Shown here piece by piece: positions 1-9,090 of a stretch of 32,139 bases of DNA. The position numbers and the translations under genes were made by a program. Origin of the DNA: Thermoanaerobacteraceae bacterium (GTDB lineage Bacteria; Bacillota; JADQBR01); the NCBI GenBank assembly GCA_017656305.1, contig JACDOG010000024.1, forward strand, positions 1 to 32,139, written 5' to 3'. The notes beneath the pieces were generated by a model. The model was not told the origin of the DNA and made no database searches. It was given only the letters and a program-made list of their open reading frames with translations. Within the stretch, counting starts at the first letter, position 1. Every line of letters starts with the position of its first letter.

Positions 1-34
1 ATCTTACTGCAAAAATATCAGTTTTCCTCTAGTG

Positions 35-54
35 AAAAAAGTCACTCTGTGACT
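35..54 (-). terminator. Possible rho-independent terminator closing the cytochrome cluster
   Basis: On the minus strand a 6-bp perfect stem (AGTCAC / GTGACT, loop AGA) runs directly into a T tract. It lies downstream of the last minus-strand fragment of the cluster (307-597). The stem is short, so this is a moderate call made from sequence only. Confidence 0.4.
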
Positions 55-306
55 AGTTTTGGAAAATAAGGGTAGTGGGACTTCCTGATTCCCAAGTTCA
101 ACAGCTAGTAGGTAAAAAAACAGTTTTTCAGCACTCAAGAGTCTTTAACCGCATGCACCTATATGCCAAGGGCTTCGGCGTTATTTTGGCTACAAACTGT
201 CGAAGGCAGGTGATTGTTTTTAGAGCTAAAATTTGGCAAAAAAATGAGGCATATTAGTATTGCACGTTCACGCCTCCAGATTACACAAAATTTAAATTTC
301 CAGCAT
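55..306. other. No gene recognised
   Basis: Neither strand carries a convincing coding region. A 60-codon plus-strand frame (75-257) has no ribosome binding site or recognisable motif. Read on the minus strand, the stretch around 70-100 vaguely recalls the 3' flanks of IS200/IS605 tnpB genes, but I cannot confirm this by eye. Nothing else stands out. Confidence 0.4.
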
Positions 307-597
307 CTATAGTTGTACCTGGTTATCTTTGTCATCCGGGGAATCTTCTTGTTCAGATGCAGACCTGTTATCCTCGAACCAGTGACACTGGTTACAATAT
401 GTTGCCGTAACGTTTTCTTTTATGCTTGGTTTGTTCTTATTGTGGCAGGTGAAGCAATTGGATAATCCCTTATCTAATGCTATGGACGGGTGTTCAGCCA
501 GCATATTGTTGGAATGACTTGCCGGTCGCTTGGTATGACAACTATAGCAGAATTTGTTAGCCCCGGAAAAGTCGGCAGCCTTATCTCCGGTACTTGG
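307..597 (-). pseudogene. 5'-truncated multihaem cytochrome, C-terminal remnant (three CXXCH)
   Basis: The open frame begins right after a stop codon at 598-600 and has no ATG, GTG or TTG ahead of its first haem motif. An ATG occurs only after that motif, at 504. It encodes three haem-binding motifs: CYSCH, CFTCH and CNQCH. The ending YCNQCHWFEDN matches the ending YCNMCHWFVEP of the 10-haem NapC-like cytochrome at 17343-18353, and the spacing of the three motifs also matches. I read it as the decayed C-terminus of a third paralogue. It lies downstream of the GGDEF/HD-GYP gene and may be co-transcribed with it, but it probably yields no functional protein. The alternative, a tiny tri-haem protein with a non-canonical start, is less likely because no signal peptide is encoded. 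Confidence 0.75.
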
Positions 598-702
598 TTA
601 ACAAACTTTTGTTCACCAGGAATGGAGTGAAATTTGTCTATCACCCAATTAGCAGAAAATCAGATATGGTTAATTATTGCCGTGGGTACCTGGAAACCAT
701 TG

Positions 703-2406
703 TCAATTCATCGCCTTTTCCAGCTTTATTACTTCCAGAAATTTACTTACCAGCTTCGGGTCAAATTGTCTGCCGGCATTTATTTTCAACTCCCCGATTG
801 CTTCCTCGAGACTTAAGGCATCCCTGTAAGGACGATTAGCCCTCATGGCGTCAAAACTGTCTACTAAACACAATATCCTGGCCTCCAGCGGAATTTGATC
901 ACCTTTTAACCCTTCAGGATATCCTGAGCCATCAAAATGTTCGTGATGATATTTTATAGCCGGAATAATAACTTCAGACGTAAGCACTGGCTCTACAATA
1001 TTGACCCCGTACAAAGTATGTTTTTTTATTTCTTTCCTTTCCTTTTCCGTTAATGGACCGGGTTTATTTAGGATCTTTTTATCAATTTCAATCTTGCCGA
1101 TATCATGTAAAAATGCTGCATATAACAGAGCCCTTAATCTTCCCTCATTCAGACCTAGTCTTTTGCCTAAAGCCCTGGCGTACCGGACCACTCTCTGAGA
1201 ATGCCCTCCGGTGTAGCTGTCTTTAGCGTTGATTATCGACACCATCACCTCCATAGTCTTAAAAAGCCGTTCCTGGTCAGCTCCACTGTTTTTCATGTCT
1301 TCCAGCACCGAATAATAGGTTTGAACGCTATTTTTATTCTTTTGTTTTGCACAATAGAGAGCACTGTCCGCCCGTTTTACTAGTTCTTTGGCATCGGCAG
1401 CATCTTTTGGGTAAGAAGCCATCCCAATGGAGACCGTAACCTGCTGGTTGGGCATATGTTCCCTACCTTCAAAGGGGTATTCGGCAACTACATTACGTAG
1501 TCTTTCTGCTATTTTCAGGCCTTCTTCTTCATCTGTTTCCGGTAAAATTATGGCAAACTCTTCTCCCCCGTAACGACAGACAATGTCTCCCCGGCGCACG
1601 TTTTCGTTAAAAATTTCACTTAACTGGCGCAACAGTTCGTCACCTTTTAAATGTCCCATTTTATCGTTATAAAACTTAAAATAATCAATATCAATCATTA
1701 ATACGGTTATACTGCGGCCAGCTCTTTGGGTACGCTCAAATTCCTCAGCTATTCGCTCCCAGAAATACTTGTGATTGTACAACCCGGTCAACCCATCAGT
1801 TACAGCTACTTGTTCCAGCCTTTTATTTTTTCTTTCCAAATCACGGGTCAAATAATAAAGCTTGTCTTTATCGCTTGTTAATAACTGAATAACCTGTACA
1901 GTACTCAAAAAAATAATGCCATTAAGCACACATATAATCCAAAAGTTGGCATCCAGGTAAAAACTAAAATTACCCGTAAAGCTGTACACAGCCCATGCAT
2001 AAGAAACATGTCCTAAGCTACCCGCAATTATAAAATCCCTTTCCTTGGGACAAATGGCTGCAGCGCCTATCATAACAAGAGGGTAAAGGAGAACAAAGGG
2101 CGAGGCAATACGTCCGCAGACCGAAATCAAGAAGCCGACAACGGCCAAATCCAACAAAAACCCGGCCCACCAAATAACCTGGTATTTTTTTTCGAAAAAT
2201 CGGAGGAAAATGTATAAGTACACCAGATAAAACAAGGCCAGAAAGGTCGTGACAGATATAACCGCCACCTTACGGTCGGTGTTGAAGCTGACAAATGTCA
2301 AGAAAACCAGTGACAGTAACAGCAAAATCAAACGCCGTCTTAATTCCAGTGACCGACTTCTTTCCTTAAATTGCTGTTCAATAGTGCCTGGGCGATTATC
2401 AATCAT
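703..2406 (-). CDS. Membrane-bound GGDEF and HD-GYP dual-domain cyclic-di-GMP protein
   Basis: This is a predicted bifunctional cyclic-di-GMP enzyme of 567 aa. Residues about 25-175 form five or six hydrophobic segments (membrane sensor region), followed by a short linker and a GGDEF domain (about 200-365). The catalytic signature GGEEF is intact at 280-284, and an inhibitory I-site RxxD (271-274) sits five residues before it. The C-terminal HD-GYP phosphodiesterase domain (about 385-560) keeps the HD pair in HDIGKI (434-435) and the HHEHFDGSGYP motif (487-497). Both opposing activities therefore look competent, so net output presumably depends on the membrane sensor. It lies 31 bp after the radical SAM gene, probably in the same transcript as the cytochrome genes. 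This suggests, but does not prove, that second-messenger signalling is tied to the respiratory or surface state. Start: ATG behind a GGGGGA sequence. Confidence 0.9.
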   Translation of the reverse strand: MIDNRPGTIEQQFKERSRSLELRRRLILLLLSLVFLTFVSFNTDRKVAVISVTTFLALFYLVYLYIFLRFFEKKYQVIWWAGFLLDLAVVGFLISVCGRIASPFVLLYPLVMIGAAAICPKERDFIIAGSLGHVSYAWAVYSFTGNFSFYLDANFWIICVLNGIIFLSTVQVIQLLTSDKDKLYYLTRDLERKNKRLEQVAVTDGLTGLYNHKYFWERIAEEFERTQRAGRSITVLMIDIDYFKFYNDKMGHLKGDELLRQLSEIFNENVRRGDIVCRYGGEEFAIILPETDEEEGLKIAERLRNVVAEYPFEGREHMPNQQVTVSIGMASYPKDAADAKELVKRADSALYCAKQKNKNSVQTYYSVLEDMKNSGADQERLFKTMEVMVSIINAKDSYTGGHSQRVVRYARALGKRLGLNEGRLRALLYAAFLHDIGKIEIDKKILNKPGPLTEKERKEIKKHTLYGVNIVEPVLTSEVIIPAIKYHHEHFDGSGYPEGLKGDQIPLEARILCLVDSFDAMRANRPYRDALSLEEAIGELKINAGRQFDPKLVSKFLEVIKLEKAMN

Positions 2407-2437
2407 ACTTCCCCCACTCCCCTGCCTTTCTAGACTT

Positions 2438-3877
2438 TTAACCTACCCGGAATCCATGGCCCACAACTCCCGATAAATCAATACCACGTTTGGTCAAAAA
2501 TGAATTCTCCTCAAGTAACTTTATGGATTGCAACATATACTGTTTTTTAAAATCATCAGTACAATGGACTACTTCCCGCATTTTGCCCTGATAATAAACC
2601 TTATAGCAGTTATGAAGTTCCTTAACCAACTGTTCCACTGTCATACGGCGCGGCTTTATAACAGGATCAACAAAGCTGTATTTACTGTAGTCGTACTCAA
2701 AAATATACTCCTTCAATTGACTGTACAAATCAGCATAGGGCCAGGGAGCAATTAACAAGAAGTGAGCGAAATCAGGATTATAATGCTGTGCCAGCTGCAA
2801 GGTTTCGCTTATTGTTTCCGGCGTTTCGTCCGGCATTCCGATGACAAAAGAGCACTCCGTGATAATGCCGGCCTGGTTCAACAAGTCAAGTGCTTGCTTA
2901 GACTGTTCACACTTAATGTTTTTCTTGAACTGTGCTAAACGCTCGTTACTTGTGGCCTCCACCCCGACGTAAATATGAATTACTCCAGCCTTCCTGTATT
3001 TTTCCAAAATATCCGCATCCCGTAAAATATCTTCCACACAGGTTTCAAACATCAGGTATATTCCCAAGTCCCTTTCAATCAGCATGTCCAGTACGGTTTC
3101 CCAGCGCTGGCGATTTTTGCTAGGGTACTCGTCCGACAGCATTACGGCTTCCACGCCGAATCTTTCTTTAAGCATTTGCAGTTCATCGACAAAACTTTCG
3201 GCACTGCGTTCCCGGTAGGTACGCTGCCAAAATTTCTGCTGCGAGCAGAAACTGCAGGCATTAAGACACCCTCGTGAGGAATTCACCAAAGCCAGTCGTG
3301 TTCCGGGAAAGACTTCAAAGCTGTAGTCCTCCCAATCCAGCAGGTCCCAGGCAGGAATTAACCGGTCTAAATCTTTAATGAAAGGTCTGGCAGGTGTGGA
3401 AATTACCCTGCCGTCCTTGAGGAAAGCAACTCCCTTAACCTTTTCCACGTTCCCGTTTGCCTGCAGGCAGTTCAACAATTCAGGGAATGTTTCCTCGCCT
3501 TCTCCTCTAATTACAAAATCAAGTATCCCGGCATAATTATGCAGCAGTTCCTGGTAACAAAAATTGGCATGAATACCGCCTATCACAGTAATAATATCCG
3601 CACTGACGTCTTTGGCAATTTTTAGTACCTCCATAGCGCTGTTCACTGAAGCGGTATAAGCGGTGGAAGCCACTACATCCGGTTTTCCCCGTTCGATATG
3701 AGCGGCAATCTGCGTCATATCATGGTCTTTCATCATGGCATCATATATTTCCACATCAAAACCTGCCTGTCGGAGATGTCCCGCCAGGTAGACAAAACCA
3801 AGATGCGGACACCGGCATGCCGTTTCTACCACCCCGGTATGAAAAGGAGGAGTAATCAGCATTACCTTTTTCATCAT
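2438..3877 (-). CDS. B12-binding-domain radical SAM enzyme (BchE-like architecture), substrate unknown
   Basis: The N-terminal part (about 1-145) is a Rossmann-like cobalamin-binding domain, with a start typical of the family (KKVMLITPPF) and VIGGIHANF in the usual GG position. The radical SAM domain follows, with the [4Fe-4S] motif CLNACSFC at about residues 204-211 and an aromatic-rich sequence after it. Length, about 479 aa, is typical for BchE/P-methylase-like proteins, which methylate or rearrange unreactive carbons. No substrate can be assigned. I chose the ATG at 3877 rather than the one at 3883 because AAAGGGG then sits 6 bases ahead. It follows ccsA closely (26 bp) and precedes the GGDEF/HD-GYP gene, so it belongs to the cytochrome transcript. 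A role in modifying haem, a quinone or a cytochrome residue is possible but is only inference from context. Confidence 0.85.
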   Translation of the reverse strand: MMKKVMLITPPFHTGVVETACRCPHLGFVYLAGHLRQAGFDVEIYDAMMKDHDMTQIAAHIERGKPDVVASTAYTASVNSAMEVLKIAKDVSADIITVIGGIHANFCYQELLHNYAGILDFVIRGEGEETFPELLNCLQANGNVEKVKGVAFLKDGRVISTPARPFIKDLDRLIPAWDLLDWEDYSFEVFPGTRLALVNSSRGCLNACSFCSQQKFWQRTYRERSAESFVDELQMLKERFGVEAVMLSDEYPSKNRQRWETVLDMLIERDLGIYLMFETCVEDILRDADILEKYRKAGVIHIYVGVEATSNERLAQFKKNIKCEQSKQALDLLNQAGIITECSFVIGMPDETPETISETLQLAQHYNPDFAHFLLIAPWPYADLYSQLKEYIFEYDYSKYSFVDPVIKPRRMTVEQLVKELHNCYKVYYQGKMREVVHCTDDFKKQYMLQSIKLLEENSFLTKRGIDLSGVVGHGFRVG

Positions 3878-3903
3878 GCCCATCCCCTTTCTGCCAGCAA
3901 AAG

Positions 3904-4752
3904 TTAGTTGGTGTATCCGGCATGGTTAGTAGTATAAATGTATCCTATACCAAACAATACAAATATCAATACCATCAATCCCAACAAGTTTAACCAGGCA
4001 GCCTTATGGCCCTTCCACCCGTGAATGCGGTAAAGGTGCAGGTAGATACCATAAATAAACCAGGTAATAAGAGACCAAGTTTCAATGGGATCCCAGCCCC
4101 AAAAAACGCCCCAGGCCTGGTTGGCCCATATTGACCCGGCTATAATCATTACCCCGATAAACAAAAAACCCAGTCCCGCAAAACGGTAGCTCAAGTCATC
4201 CAGCACGTCCAAATCAGGCAGAGCATGCCATAGGTTGGCAGCTCTTGCTTTACGCCGTTCAACACGACCTTTGATTAAGTAGAGAGCGGCTGCAGCAGCC
4301 GACACCAGGCAGGATGAATAAGCCAGCTTGGCAAATAAGATGTGCACTACCAGCCAGTAAGTCTGAAAGCTTCCAGGTAGAGTACGTATTTCCGGTGAAG
4401 ACAGGACACCGTAGCCCAAAACCAAAAAAGAAACAGGCATAATAACAGCACCAAGCAATTCCGTTTTCCGGTAACGCCATTGAATAAACAGAAACAATAC
4501 CACTCCAAGCCACACGTCAGACATTACTACCTCAAACCGGTTCAAATACGGCCCGTGCCCCGCCGCTATCCAGCGCAGCAGAATAGCGGCACTGTGCGGG
4601 AGCAGCCCCGCCACAACCGCAACTCTGGCCCACACTTTAACTTTATCCTTGCGGAAAACCAAACTGATAATATACAATACCGAGCTAACGGCATAAAGGC
4701 CCACAGCCACCCAAAGTAATAATACCTGGGTTTTGACGTCCACCTGAATCAC
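3904..4752 (-). CDS. ccsA: Cytochrome c biogenesis protein CcsA (ResC), System II haem handling
   Basis: This 282-aa polytopic membrane protein has about eight hydrophobic segments. It carries the tryptophan-rich WWD-type motif VFWGWDPIETWSLI near residues 214-227 (approximate), the haem-presenting signature of the CcsA/CcmC/CcmF superfamily. With ResB/Ccs1 it forms the System II synthetase that exports haem and ligates it to CXXCH motifs outside the membrane. The start is GTG, overlapping the resB stop by four bases (GTGA), with GGGGAG upstream, so the two are translationally coupled. It serves the flanking cytochrome genes, which together carry 43 CXXCH motifs in intact reading frames. Nomenclature varies (CcsB/ResC in other systems). 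Confidence 0.95.
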   Translation of the reverse strand: MIQVDVKTQVLLLWVAVGLYAVSSVLYIISLVFRKDKVKVWARVAVVAGLLPHSAAILLRWIAAGHGPYLNRFEVVMSDVWLGVVLFLFIQWRYRKTELLGAVIMPVSFLVLGYGVLSSPEIRTLPGSFQTYWLVVHILFAKLAYSSCLVSAAAAALYLIKGRVERRKARAANLWHALPDLDVLDDLSYRFAGLGFLFIGVMIIAGSIWANQAWGVFWGWDPIETWSLITWFIYGIYLHLYRIHGWKGHKAAWLNLLGLMVLIFVLFGIGYIYTTNHAGYTN

Positions 4753-6131
4753 CAGCTTTCTCCCCTAATTATTCGTTTAATACCGGTTAACTCTCTTTCA
4801 AACAGGTGCGGGTGAAGCCGCGCAGCCCCACTGACGTCCAGTACATCACCGTTTTCTGTCCTTTCTAGGGAAACTACGACTCGACGGGGTACCAGCAAGT
4901 ACAGTACAGCCACCCCGGCTATGCTTAACCAAGAGCCGAAGACCATCACCGGAACACCCCAATCTTTGGTGACCCAAAAGCCCAGCCAGCGGTTTAACTC
5001 AGCAAATTCAACCTTTAACCCGTCTACTTTAATTTCACCTCCCAAAAGCAGCAGTTGGGATCCCATAAATCCCTTTTCACTGCTGACCATAAGAAATAAC
5101 CCCGGGTTTTTCGGCTGCGTCGAACCATTGATGAATTTACCATTAGGCAGTTGCCGCAGGTCAGGAAACAGTATGGCATCAAAGGTCAAACCAAAGTCCT
5201 CAAGTGAAAAGGCCTTACTGTGCTTGACCCTGCCATTAACCACGGACCTGTCAAAGTTGATATGATACTTTCTCACCAGCTGCCCCCGGTCATTATAAAA
5301 GTCTAACACCAGAGTATAGCCTTGCTTGGCTAAAACAAACTTCATTCCTTGATAAGTAAAAGGATGGGCCCTGTCAACTTCCACTTTTCTTACAATTTCA
5401 CCGTCCTGGACAATCTCCACAGTACCCCTGGCCATGTAATTATTTTCACTTTCATCCCACTCTTCTTCCACCTTCTTCAAGGTCAGCTCGAATCCTGAAT
5501 GCCTCTCAGGGTACAAAAGGCTTTCCTCAATCTGGAAGTAGTTTTCATGAGTATCAACAAATGTCTGTCCTTCAGTTAACTCCACCGCTCCTTTCATATT
5601 AACCAGCACACTGGTCAACACTCCCAAAAGAATTACCAGCAGCCCGCCGTGAAAGACAATGGACCCCCAGTCCCCCAACCGACTGCGGCATAACACTGTG
5701 ACATCTTTCCCAGCAAAGCACGTAGCCATTTCCCTGCGGTAGCCATTTTCTGTTAAATATTGTACAGCCTTATTCACCGCCTCCTTACCGTCAGCAACTG
5801 GCAGTGAAAGCCTGGGATTTGCCATGGTTAGCGGTACCTTTTCCCGCCTTTTTCGCAGTACTTTAACCTGGTCAATGGTACAAACAAGCGTATTAAGAAA
5901 CAAAAGCACCACCAGTAAGCCAAACCACCAGGAGGTAAATACCTCCGTGATACCCAGGGTTTGAACCCAACGGGCCATGTTTGGGTGGGCAGCGCCCCAT
6001 GCTGCAAACTTACCATCACCAGGCAATTCCTGCTGGGGAATGCTTACCCCCAGCAGGGTTGCCACGGTAAGCAGTATGATTAGAATCAAAGCTAGTTTTA
6101 CAGAACGAAATAATTGCCATAATGCTGTCAT
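4749..6131 (-). CDS. resB: Cytochrome c biogenesis protein ResB (Ccs1)
   Basis: The 460-aa protein has the ResB layout: three transmembrane helices in the first third (around residues 10-30, 67-88 and 152-175), a large extracytoplasmic domain (about 180-400), and a final helix near 400-420 followed by a short cytoplasmic tail. It chaperones apocytochrome and delivers reduced haem with CcsA for thioether ligation. The ATG start has GGAG seven bases ahead. It lies 32 bp after the 15-haem cytochrome gene, consistent with maturation machinery expressed together with its substrate. No dedicated thioredoxin-like ResA or CcdA is encoded in this window, so thiol reduction must be provided elsewhere. 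Confidence 0.93.
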   Translation of the reverse strand: MTALWQLFRSVKLALILIILLTVATLLGVSIPQQELPGDGKFAAWGAAHPNMARWVQTLGITEVFTSWWFGLLVVLLFLNTLVCTIDQVKVLRKRREKVPLTMANPRLSLPVADGKEAVNKAVQYLTENGYRREMATCFAGKDVTVLCRSRLGDWGSIVFHGGLLVILLGVLTSVLVNMKGAVELTEGQTFVDTHENYFQIEESLLYPERHSGFELTLKKVEEEWDESENNYMARGTVEIVQDGEIVRKVEVDRAHPFTYQGMKFVLAKQGYTLVLDFYNDRGQLVRKYHINFDRSVVNGRVKHSKAFSLEDFGLTFDAILFPDLRQLPNGKFINGSTQPKNPGLFLMVSSEKGFMGSQLLLLGGEIKVDGLKVEFAELNRWLGFWVTKDWGVPVMVFGSWLSIAGVAVLYLLVPRRVVVSLERTENGDVLDVSGAARLHPHLFERELTGIKRIIRGESW

Positions 6132-6163
6132 TGCTTAACTCCAGATATTAAAGTTTTGAGTTG

Positions 6164-9016
6164 CTAATGGTCACCTGTATGAGTTGCAGAACAGTCTTTT
6201 TTAGTGTAATTGCCGCTATTTGGCACATAACCTGTCAGTTTTGAAGTCGGGCTGGCAAATGGCGGTCCGTCGGATTGAATGGCAATTAGATGAGGCCGCG
6301 GTCCGCCGTGAGGTGTCATACCGTGACAGTCCATACAGCCGGCTTTTTTATGGTCACCTATTAAATGTAAGTTTTCTTTTTTGTCATCAGTAAATCCGGT
6401 ATTATTATCTCTTCGTTTGTCACCTCCACGATAGGTCGTGTAGTCATGACACTGGAAACAGAGATGGCTTGACGTATCGTAACCCGCCCGTCCAGTGTCT
6501 TCCGTGTACGGGGCCTTCAGGATATTTTTATTATTGGACCCGTGAACATTTCTCGGACTGGCCGGGTTTTCACTGCCATGGCAGTCGGTACAGGTCATCA
6601 TGGAATCCGGTGCCCACCCGTTTACCAGGGAAGCGGAATAGTCCCTGCCGTTATCGTGATACTCATTCTTCCCTACCGCCTCTATGGGGTGATAAGAAGG
6701 ATTGTTGGGATTAAAATCCCGCGCCACGTCTGTCTGCCCCGGAGGCGGTGTTGAACCGTAACTAAAACTGGAATGGCACTTGTAACAAAGCTCATATTCA
6801 TTGGTAATGGCTTTTACGAATATATACCCCGGAGAGTCAGGGGGCAAAATAGTCCACGCCGGGCGTACCGCCGGGTCGGTAGTTACCTGCACCCCGCTGA
6901 CGTTTCTCACGTATCCCGATGCCATCGGTGCGTTAACAGGCGTATCATTGGCCGCATGGGGATCGTGACAGTCGACACATTCCGCATGCCTGTCGGCAGC
7001 AGGCATATTATTATAGTTTTCATCATTACTGTGCTTACCCGACGTAGTTAAAGTTGGGTGTGTATATGCCTTGGTTGTAAAATCAGGCTTGACGTCAATC
7101 ACCCCGGGATAGCTGCCGTTATGGCAGCTATTACACCGGTTGTCCGCCGTTTCCGTGTCCTCCGCCTGGTTAACCAGCGAAGCGTAATTGGCCCCGTGTT
7201 CATCATGACACTGCGTACATTTTATTGAGGCAGCACCATGGCCTGATGAACCGTAAGTAGCAGCCTTGTTCCATCCTCCAGCATTGGTTGTAATATCCTT
7301 ACTTGGAAAAACAACGCTATTGGGCACAAAACTATTCACGTTGGCAACCTCCGTCGGCGGTGCACCGTCATGACACTTGAGACAAAAATCAGTAATATTA
7401 CCGATAGTGACATTTCCAGTAGCAGTACCGTCTTGAGTAAATACATTCTTGGTATTGTCCGGGTCAGAAAGGTCAGAATAGGACAATCCCTGTCCCAGGC
7501 TAACAGAACCCACCGCATGCGGGCCATGGCAGTTGGTACACCCCAACACTACTTCCGGTGCAGATCCCGTCAAGCTATGGGTTGAACCCGGACGCTGGTA
7601 CTCGGCTTTAATGTCACGCCCGCTCATGGAATTCGCTGCATCATCATGACAGTTATAACAGAGAGTATCCCCAATTGCCAATAACAGCTGCTCGTTGGGC
7701 GACGCGTGCTTGTCATGGCATTTGACACACGTTATTTGGGTGCCGGATGCAGGCTGTAACACCGTTTTGGTCTCGTCATAATGGGCCGCATTGATATTAC
7801 TATGGTCACCCAACGTATCCTCCCAATAGGTATCCGTCGGACCTGTAAAGTTACGGTCATTTATACCGTGGCAGGACAGGCAGAATTCTTTCCCTTTATA
7901 ATAATAGTTGCCTCCGTCACTGGCCCGCAGGAGCTTGGGATAAAGGTTGCCGGGATTATTAGGGTCTTCATCCCCGTGTGGGTTATGGCAGCTGGCACAC
8001 TCTATGGCACCGTTGATTCCTAAATTACCCGTATCCTTTACAGGATGAAAGCTAACATTCCCGCTGTTGCTGTCAAATAAAGCCTGAACGTTATAGTTAC
8101 TACCTGTCCCGTCATGGCAGGTATAGCAAACACCGGTTATAGTTGTTTGAGTTAACAGGTCACTACCGGTTGCAGCATGACTGCTGTGACAGGAAGCACA
8201 GGCATCGGTATTTTCCATGTATAACCCGTGGGGACCTTCAACTGCGGGATTGGTACTACGGGTAAAAGCACGCTTTGCACCCGTTGTCGCACTGTCAGTA
8301 TTACTGAAAACCGATGTATTGCCTGCACTGTCATAAGCCTGAACCTTATAGTAATAAGTAGTATTCGCCTGCAACCCGTCATCAATAAACGTCGTGTTAC
8401 TGGCCGTACTTACTTTGCTGAAATTAACATTATCGGTACTGCGATATATCTTATAACCTGCGATACCCACATCATCGGTACTCCCAGACATAGTTAATTT
8501 CAGCTGGTAACTCATAACGTTACCCTGACCGTCCGTTACCTGCCTTACTGTCAGAGTAGGCGCAGTGGGTGCAGTCTCGTCAACAGTAAATGTCCACGTA
8601 TAATCTGCAGACAAAGCGCTACCCGCAAGGTCCTTTACGCCATTGGTACCGCCCTTAACAGTTACTGTATAAGTAGCGTTATTGGTTAGCGCGGCACCCG
8701 GTTGAAAGGAAGCCTGGTTATTATGACTGTCATAACTAACACTGCCGTTGATATTGCCCGCCCCATCATTAACTAAGAAAGTAGAACTGTTGATAGTAGC
8801 ACTGTCCATACTCTCACTGAATGTTACTCTTACAACAGTATTTGTACTGGCATTTTTTGCGCCTTCTCCCGGTGTGGTGCTAACTACAGTCGGGGGTGTG
8901 GTATCCGCCGCAAAGGCGCTGTTTTTCGCCGCAACTGAAATAGAAACGACAAGCAGCAACATGAACATGAGCATTTTCACAAAAGTAAATATTCCTTTGC
9001 TCCTCAAAAGTATCAC
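6164..9016 (-). CDS. Secreted multihaem cytochrome, 15 CXXCH plus a terminal CXXTH, with Ig-like and Fn3 domains
   Basis: The protein is about 950 aa. Numbered from the longest frame (GTG at 9025), it has a signal peptide ending near AFAA (residue 40), an SbsA-type Ig-like (Big_5) domain at about 41-148, a fibronectin type III domain at about 151-248, and then a haem-rich region from 276 to the end. I count 15 CXXCH motifs, many as CXXCHxxH (CASCHSSH, CASCHNPH, CTNCHGPH, CTQCHDEH, CVDCHDPH), the paired-CXXCH style of extracellular cytochromes. The last residues contain CSATH (945-949), where Thr replaces the second haem cysteine. Likely role: cell-surface electron conductor or terminal reductase. 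The start is uncertain: GTG at 9016 has AGGTG six bases ahead, and GTG at 9025 and 8980 are alternatives. Maturation genes follow directly. Confidence 0.92.
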   Translation of the reverse strand: MILLRSKGIFTFVKMLMFMLLLVVSISVAAKNSAFAADTTPPTVVSTTPGEGAKNASTNTVVRVTFSESMDSATINSSTFLVNDGAGNINGSVSYDSHNNQASFQPGAALTNNATYTVTVKGGTNGVKDLAGSALSADYTWTFTVDETAPTAPTLTVRQVTDGQGNVMSYQLKLTMSGSTDDVGIAGYKIYRSTDNVNFSKVSTASNTTFIDDGLQANTTYYYKVQAYDSAGNTSVFSNTDSATTGAKRAFTRSTNPAVEGPHGLYMENTDACASCHSSHAATGSDLLTQTTITGVCYTCHDGTGSNYNVQALFDSNSGNVSFHPVKDTGNLGINGAIECASCHNPHGDEDPNNPGNLYPKLLRASDGGNYYYKGKEFCLSCHGINDRNFTGPTDTYWEDTLGDHSNINAAHYDETKTVLQPASGTQITCVKCHDKHASPNEQLLLAIGDTLCYNCHDDAANSMSGRDIKAEYQRPGSTHSLTGSAPEVVLGCTNCHGPHAVGSVSLGQGLSYSDLSDPDNTKNVFTQDGTATGNVTIGNITDFCLKCHDGAPPTEVANVNSFVPNSVVFPSKDITTNAGGWNKAATYGSSGHGAASIKCTQCHDEHGANYASLVNQAEDTETADNRCNSCHNGSYPGVIDVKPDFTTKAYTHPTLTTSGKHSNDENYNNMPAADRHAECVDCHDPHAANDTPVNAPMASGYVRNVSGVQVTTDPAVRPAWTILPPDSPGYIFVKAITNEYELCYKCHSSFSYGSTPPPGQTDVARDFNPNNPSYHPIEAVGKNEYHDNGRDYSASLVNGWAPDSMMTCTDCHGSENPASPRNVHGSNNKNILKAPYTEDTGRAGYDTSSHLCFQCHDYTTYRGGDKRRDNNTGFTDDKKENLHLIGDHKKAGCMDCHGMTPHGGPRPHLIAIQSDGPPFASPTSKLTGYVPNSGNYTKKDCSATHTGDH

Positions 9017-9026
9017 CCCCGGCACC

Positions 9027-9088
9027 TATGGGCCAAGCAATATACTTCTTTCTGCCTGGACCTAATATATTCTAAGGTGTGGCCCATA
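9027..9088 (-). promoter_or_regulatory. Intercistronic inverted repeat ahead of the 15-haem cytochrome
   Basis: A perfect 9-bp inverted repeat (TATGGGCCA at 9027-9035, TGGCCCATA at 9080-9088) spans nearly the whole gap between the Fn3-protein stop and the cytochrome start. In RNA it could fold with a 44-base loop just ahead of the start, affecting stability or initiation. There is no T tract, so it is not a classical terminator. Function is inferred only. Confidence 0.4.
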
Positions 9089-9090
9089 AG

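Noticed and set aside
215-240. A stretch resembling the start of a type II CRISPR repeat (GTTTTTAGAGCTAAAAT)
   Set aside because: It occurs once, with no second copy, spacers or cas gene in the window. It is an AT-rich near-palindrome that can arise by chance.
55-306. Possible IS200/IS605 tnpB 3' flank or ORF
   Set aside because: The resemblance is vague. No transposase motif, hairpin end or target signature could be established.
4921-5265. 114-codon plus-strand frame within resB, and similar long plus-strand frames inside the cytochromes and sdhA
   Set aside because: They lie antisense to well-supported genes, lack ribosome binding sites and have no domain-like sequence.
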